Assembly (NCBI GenBank): GCA_007115705.1
Contig: QXEO01002089.1
Coordinates: 1,697,035 to 1,761,034, forward strand
From: Dactylis glomerata
Lineage: Eukaryota; Streptophyta; Magnoliopsida; Poales; Poaceae
DNA: 64,000 nucleotides
Direction: 5' to 3'
In this document: positions 60,030 through 64,000 of the stretch, one piece after another
Layout of the letters: each line of letters begins with the position of its first letter
Numbering within the stretch: position 1 is the first letter of the stretch
The notes under the pieces: generated by a model
Database searches by the model: none
Told to the model about the DNA's origin: nothing
Seen by the model: the letters and a program-made list of their open reading frames with translations, nothing else
Program-made: the position numbers and the translations under genes

Positions 60030-60230
60030 CCAGCCTTTAGTCCCGGTTGGTAGCTCCAACCAGGACTAAAGGGGGGTCTTTAGTCCCGGTTGAAACCACC
60101 AACCGGGACTAAAGGGTCTTTAATCCCGGTTGGTGGAATCAACCACGACTAAAGACTTTTCGGCGGTTCGCGCCCGATTCCCAGATCTTTAGTCCCGGTT
60201 GGTGGAACCAACCAGGACTAAAGATATAAT
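60030..60230. repeat. Internal TTTAGTCCCGGTTGG cluster, CACTA-2
   Basis: Direct and inverted copies as at 37,360-37,550, immediately upstream of the ORF2 TATA box. Confidence 0.75.
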
Positions 60231-60899
60231 AAATGCGCGCCAAGGCCTTATATTTTTTCAGATTTCATTTGAATATGAAATTTGAATTTCAATTTGAATA
60301 ACTTCTATATATTTTAGAATCTGACAAAACTTTGAATATGAAAAGTGTTTGAAATTTAATAACTAATTCAAAGCTATTTTGAATTTTCAAAATCAATTCA
60401 TCTAACTATTTAAACAATTAACTATTTTGCCATTTTCAATTAAAACTATATTGATTAATATTCTTTTTGAATATTTTATAATCTGACAAAACTTTGAATA
60501 TGAAAATTGTTTGAAATTTAATAACTAATTCAAAGCTATTTTGAATTTTCAAAATCAATTCATCTAACTATTTAAACAATTAACTATTTTGCCATTTTCA
60601 ATTAAAACTATATTGATTAATATTCTTTTTGAATATTTTAGAATCTGACAAAACTTTGAATATGAAAAGTGTTTGAAATTGAATAACTAATTCAAAACTA
60701 TTTTGCCATTTTCCAAGGCGGAGCTTCCAAACATGCCGTAGGGCGTGAGCACCAATGACATCTTCGAGAAACTCCGTCACGGGAGATTTCCCAACCCTTT
60801 CCTCCATAACTGTTAGAGAAGATGGAGTCTTTCACGGGCTTGCAGGGAAATTTTTCCTCCATCCATGGGAATGAAACTCTCATCGAGCAGTGCATCCAC
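60231..60899. other. AT-rich repeats and one gene-scrap unit, CACTA-2
   Basis: Three ~180-bp repeats (CTGACAAAACTTTGAATATG core) at 60,250-60,710, then one copy of the unit duplicated in CACTA-1 (60,712-60,870). No supported gene. Confidence 0.5.
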
Positions 60900-61147
60900 C
60901 AGCTGGTCTCGGTTGCACCCACCAGCCGGGACTAAAGGTTACCCACACGTCCTTATCCCACCGACAGCTTTAGTCTCGGTTGCACCCACCAGCCGGGACT
61001 AAAGGTTACCCACACGTCCTTATCCCACCGACAGCTTTAGTCTCGGTTGCACCCACCAGGCGGGACTAAAGGTTACCCACACGTCCTTATCATATCCCAC
61101 CGACAGCTTTAGTCTCGGTTGCACCCACCAGCCGGGACTAAAGGTTA
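60900..61147. repeat. Four tandem ~64-70-bp TTTAGTCTCGG units
   Basis: Each unit has TTTAGTCTCGGTTGCACCC, the inverted CCGGGACTAAAGG and a CCCACACGTCCTTATCCCACC spacer. CACTA-1 has about two. They lie upstream of the third-gene promoter. Confidence 0.8.
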
Positions 61148-61152
61148 GATGG

Positions 61153-61243
61153 TTTCCCGCGCCACTGCGTTCCCGCCTATTTTCTTCCCGCGCTTTCCAC
61201 CGCTTCCCGCCTTCATCTTCCCGCTATTTTTCACTATATATAT
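61153..61243 (+). promoter_or_regulatory. Promoter of the CACTA-2 third gene: five TTCCCGC motifs and a TATA box
   Basis: TTCCCGC occurs at 61,154, 61,170, 61,185, 61,204 and 61,218; the first is within TTTCCCGC, an E2F-type site. They are followed by CTATATATATG at 61,234-61,243, about 67 bp before the ATG. Confidence 0.55.
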
Positions 61244-61309
61244 GTAGGCTTGGCCTCCATTTACATATCACATCTAGACTCATATCTACAAACCTCATCA
61301 CTCTCTTCC

Positions 61310-61837
61310 ATGGCTTCCATCGTATATCTAACCCCCCAGGAGGCGGAGGCGCTTTGCGCCTCAAACTACCCCTGCCCGCCGGGCTACCGCGTCCCCACCG
61401 GCTGGATGCTGAGCGTCGGAGGCGTACCGGTCCCTCCTGTCCCTCTAGGTGTGGCGCGCCAGATGGCCATCATGAACCACTACTACTTCGAGCTCACACC
61501 AGAGCAGCGGAGGAATCCCCAGTGGCATCCGGACTACAGCCCGACTTGGGACGCCTTCTTCATCAATCGGCGTGAGAGTGCGCTTGCCAGGCACGAAGAG
61601 GATGGCCCGCCTCGTTCGAACTTCAACGAGGCCGGCCGTCGGCTGTGGTGGTGCGGCCGGACTCTCCAGAGCGTCATGGCCTACCGTGGCCCCCGCCTGC
61701 GCTACCCTCAGTCTCAGCCCACGTGTGCTCACCCGCCAAAGTTCGACTACCGCGACCCCGATGCCAGCGACGACGACGTCGGTGACTACGACGACTACAG
61801 TGGCAACGTTTATAGGGCTAGGCGCGACTATGACTGA
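61310..61837 (+). CDS. CACTA-2 third gene, 175-aa protein of unknown function
   Basis: Starts at the first ATG after the TATA box, in the context TTCCATGGCT, and ends with TGA at 61,837. The protein opens MASIVYLTPQEAEAL and has a proline/glycine-rich stretch (residues about 20-45). A central block follows with NHYYFELTPEQRRNPQWHP and TWDAFFINRRE. It then has FNEAGRRLWWCGRTLQSVMA and a very acidic D/Y tail (DPDASDDDVGDYDDYSG). I recognise no family. It faces the transposase gene tail to tail (about 200 bp apart) and diverges from ORF2. The same ORF, broken once, occurs in CACTA-1. A DNA-binding or accessory role is guesswork. Confidence 0.65.
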   Translation: MASIVYLTPQEAEALCASNYPCPPGYRVPTGWMLSVGGVPVPPVPLGVARQMAIMNHYYFELTPEQRRNPQWHPDYSPTWDAFFINRRESALARHEEDGPPRSNFNEAGRRLWWCGRTLQSVMAYRGPRLRYPQSQPTCAHPPKFDYRDPDASDDDVGDYDDYSGNVYRARRDYD

Positions 61838-62039
61838 ATCACTCCAACATTCAAAAACAAGTTTGGTCGATTGTGACTTAATCTGACCATGTACTTTAAT
61901 TCCAGTTCAATCGTTTCCCCGCCTCTCATGAGTGTTATTGTGATACATGCATGATTAGAATAATACATTACATAAAATATTTAATACATGTTAGAACAAT
62001 ACATGATTAGAACAATACATGATTACACATGATTACACA
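61838..62039. other. Intergenic spacer between convergent third gene and transposase
   Basis: AT-rich, with repeated ACATGATTAGAACAATACAT words. It should hold both 3' ends. Confidence 0.4.
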
Positions 62040-64000
62040 TCATTTCTTCGCTACTGTCCCTTGCTTACGATTGTGGCGTAACCATGGAGAATCTTCATTA
62101 TTTAACTTGAGGCTTGTGTCAGTGTTCACTCTGAAGGGCGGAATTTCACCAAACTGATTATAATCTTGTGACATGTCTGTCTTATCCTCCACTCCCACGA
62201 TGGTTCTTTTCCCTGAAAGAACTATGTGGCGCTTTGGTTCATCACATGATGTATTCGATTTGGTTCTTTTTCTTGGTTTGCTACTCATGTCCTTCACATA
62301 GAAAACCTGAGCCACATCTTTGGCTAGGACGAATGGTTCATCAAGGTACCCTAGATTGTTGAGATCCACCGTTGTCATTCCGTACTGCTCGTCCAACTTT
62401 ACCCCGCCTCCTGTCATCTTCACCCATTTGCACCGAAACAAAGGAACCTTAAAGTTAGGTCCATAATCAAGCTCCCATATCTCCTCTATGTAACCATAAT
62501 ATATGTCCGTTCGCCCTTTGCCAGTTACTGCATCAAAGCGGACACCACTATTTTGGTTGGTGCTTTTTTTATCTTGAGCGACCGTGTAAAATGTATTCGC
62601 ATTTATCTCGTACCCTTGGAAAGTCAATATAGTCGAAGATGGTAATTTGGCCAGCAAGTACAACTGCTCTTCAACAACAGTGTCATTCATGAGACGTCTT
62701 TGCAACCAAACGCCGAAAGTCTCCATGTGGAGCTGTAAAACAAAGGACTCAGGCTCTCCTGGGTTTGCTTGGCGTACAATATTCTTGTATTCCTCACTGT
62801 ACGGAGCCACCAAGACGGAATTTTGTAGAACTGTGTAGTGTGCTTGAGTCAACGAATGACCATCCCTACATATCATTGGTTTCTTTCTGATCGTGCCTTT
62901 TCCACTAAGTCTCCCCTCATGACGCGATTGAGGAAGACCAATCGGCTTAAGGTCGGGAACAAAGTCAGCACAAAACTCAATGACCTCCTCTGTTCCATAT
63001 CCCTTGACGATGCTTCCTTCTGGCCTAGCACGGTTACGAACATATTTCTTTAAGACTCCCATGAACCTCTCAAAGGGGAACATATTGTGTAGAAATACAG
63101 GGCCGAGAATAGAAATCTCTTTGACTAGGTGAACCAGGAGGTGCGTCATAATATTGAAGAATGATGGTGGGAACACCAGCTCGAAGCTGACAAGACATTG
63201 GGCCACATCATTTTGTAATCGTGGTAGATCTTCTGGATTGATTACCTTCTGAGATATTGCATTGAGGAATGCACATAGCTTAACAATTGCTAGTCGAACA
63301 TTTTCCGGTAGAAGCCCCCTCAATGCAACTGGAAGCAAATGCGTCATAATCACATGGCAGTCATGAGACTTTAGGTTCTGAAACTTTTTCTCTGCCATAT
63401 TTATTATTCCCTTTATATTCGATGATAATCCAGCCGGGACCTTGATACTGTTCAGGCTTTCAAAAAAGGTGATCTTCTCTTCTTTAGTAAGAGCGTAGCT
63501 AGCGCGACCTTGAAACAGTTCCGGATGTCGGTCTTCTGGGTCTTTCACACGTTGCAGGTCCTGTCGACCTTCCTTTGTATCTTTTGTTTTCCCATACACA
63601 CCCAAGAAGCCTAGCAGGTTCACGCAAAGATTCTTTGTCACATGCATCACGTCAATTGCAGAGCGAACTTCTAGAAATTTCCAATACTCAAGCTCCCAAA
63701 ATATAGATTTCTTCTTCCACATGGGTGCGTGTCCGTCTGCGTCATGCGGAACAGATTGTCCGCCAGGACCCTTTCCAAAGATTACTTCTATATCTTTGAC
63801 CATATCGAATACATCATCACCAGTATTTTCCTTAGGTGGCTCCCGGTGATCTGCCTTACCGTTGAAATGCTTGCCTTTTTTTCTTACGGCATGAATTTTG
63901 CTAAGAAATCGACGGTGCGATATATACACATTCTTCTTACAATTAGCTAAATATATACTTTCAGTCTCTTGTAAACAGTGTGTGCATGCCTTGTATCCCT
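62040..64000 (-). CDS. TNP2-like CACTA transposase, 5' end outside the window
   Basis: An open frame runs from the window edge (GYKACTHCL...) to the stop at 62,040, 652 codons visible. The visible part starts in the Transposase_21 (PF02992) region (KKNVYISHRRFL, then SAIDVMHVTKNLCVNLLGFL). It continues through a DUF4218-like block (LPVALRGLLPENVR, FPFERFMGVLKKYVRNRARP) and ends with a DUF4216-like block (PLFRCKWVKM, YGMTTVDLNNLGY). This enzyme would cut the CACTA ends and could act in trans on CACTA-1. The C-terminal half matches 39,354-40,397. No stop or frameshift is seen, so it may be functional. Confidence 0.9.
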   Translation of the reverse strand, partial: GYKACTHCLQETESIYLANCKKNVYISHRRFLSKIHAVRKKGKHFNGKADHREPPKENTGDDVFDMVKDIEVIFGKGPGGQSVPHDADGHAPMWKKKSIFWELEYWKFLEVRSAIDVMHVTKNLCVNLLGFLGVYGKTKDTKEGRQDLQRVKDPEDRHPELFQGRASYALTKEEKITFFESLNSIKVPAGLSSNIKGIINMAEKKFQNLKSHDCHVIMTHLLPVALRGLLPENVRLAIVKLCAFLNAISQKVINPEDLPRLQNDVAQCLVSFELVFPPSFFNIMTHLLVHLVKEISILGPVFLHNMFPFERFMGVLKKYVRNRARPEGSIVKGYGTEEVIEFCADFVPDLKPIGLPQSRHEGRLSGKGTIRKKPMICRDGHSLTQAHYTVLQNSVLVAPYSEEYKNIVRQANPGEPESFVLQLHMETFGVWLQRRLMNDTVVEEQLYLLAKLPSSTILTFQGYEINANTFYTVAQDKKSTNQNSGVRFDAVTGKGRTDIYYGYIEEIWELDYGPNFKVPLFRCKWVKMTGGGVKLDEQYGMTTVDLNNLGYLDEPFVLAKDVAQVFYVKDMSSKPRKRTKSNTSCDEPKRHIVLSGKRTIVGVEDKTDMSQDYNQFGEIPPFRVNTDTSLKLNNEDSPWLRHNRKQGTVAKK

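Larger units (their letters stand above)
54753..64000 (-). mobile_element. CACTA-2, En/Spm-type transposon, runs off the window
   Basis: The left end CACTGGTGGAAAAAGGGCC follows GTA (presumed target bases). Subterminal TTTAGTCCCGG copies lie at 54,765-54,960. Gene order from the left: ORF2/Ulp1 (minus), leader with hairpins, divergent promoter, third gene (plus), TNP2 transposase (minus, incomplete at the window edge). It is better preserved than CACTA-1, with open frames for all three genes. Confidence 0.88.

Noticed and set aside
59558..60053. Overlapping Ala/Arg/Gly-rich ORFs on both strands
   Set aside because: The stretch is very GC-rich, so stops are rare in every frame. It is better explained as the leader exon of ORF2; the same holds for 36,908-37,324.
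60900..61147. Regularly spaced repeats that resemble a CRISPR array
   Set aside because: The spacers are also repeated, the units contain inverted transposon motifs, there are no cas genes and the genome is a plant.
61445..61732. Minus-strand ORF across the third gene
   Set aside because: It is a shadow of the plus-strand frame, which has the TATA box, the start context and the conserved position.

Overview
The window is a stretch of a large grass genome, almost certainly Triticeae (wheat, barley, rye or Aegilops). This rests on nested LTR retrotransposons with tRNA-Asp-type primer sites, CACTA transposons carrying the TTTAGTCCCGG motif, Stowaway MITEs and a monocot-type KANADI gene. No prokaryotic feature, organelle gene, rRNA or tRNA gene is visible. 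Only one ordinary host gene is present; nearly everything else is transposable-element DNA in nested layers. All family calls come from reading the sequence, without database searches.

Layout. (1) 1-11,190: the 3' end of a decayed LINE, broken by a solo LTR (356-1677, target-site duplication CACAT) and by a full-length Tat-type Ty3/gypsy element (1811-11,099, duplication TTGAT). That element keeps a sense gag-protease frame and an eight-exon antisense gene but no reverse transcriptase or integrase. (2) 11,221-18,239: a minus-strand LTR element (A1, duplication ATTAC) with a non-gag ORF in the gag position. (3) 18,245-26,948: a gene island holding a six-exon KANADI-type GARP transcription factor on the minus strand (20,072-23,319), with small MITEs and unrecognised DNA. 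(4) 26,949-50,440: a second element of the A family (A2, duplication CCATA). Its right LTR is split by a 9.2-kb CACTA element (CACTA-1, 31,840-41,074, duplication ATT) and by a young Athila-like gag-protease element (B, 41,714-50,157, duplication GGGCC). (5) 50,446-54,752: a fold-back sequence with a Helitron in its loop (50,866-52,655) and the left end of a second Helitron-like sequence. (6) 54,753-64,000: a second CACTA element (CACTA-2), running off the window and better preserved than CACTA-1.

How the parts relate. The two CACTA copies explain one another. Reading from the right, CACTA-2 has a TNP2-like transposase (minus), a small convergent plus-strand gene of 175 codons (third gene), and a 1.2-kb divergent promoter region holding two internal clusters of the TTTAGTCCCGG motif. 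Next comes a minus-strand gene with a GC-rich leader, a leader intron carrying three long hairpins, a Ptta/Spm-like region, a proline-rich repeat and a C-terminal Ulp1-like cysteine protease with its catalytic residues. CACTA-1 is a decayed relative: its transposase has lost the 5' part, its third gene has a 1-bp deletion and its Ulp1 gene has two nonsense codons. The third gene with its E2F-like upstream cluster, and the divergent promoter, are the best candidates for something undescribed. None of the LTR elements here encodes a polymerase, so all would depend on partners in trans.
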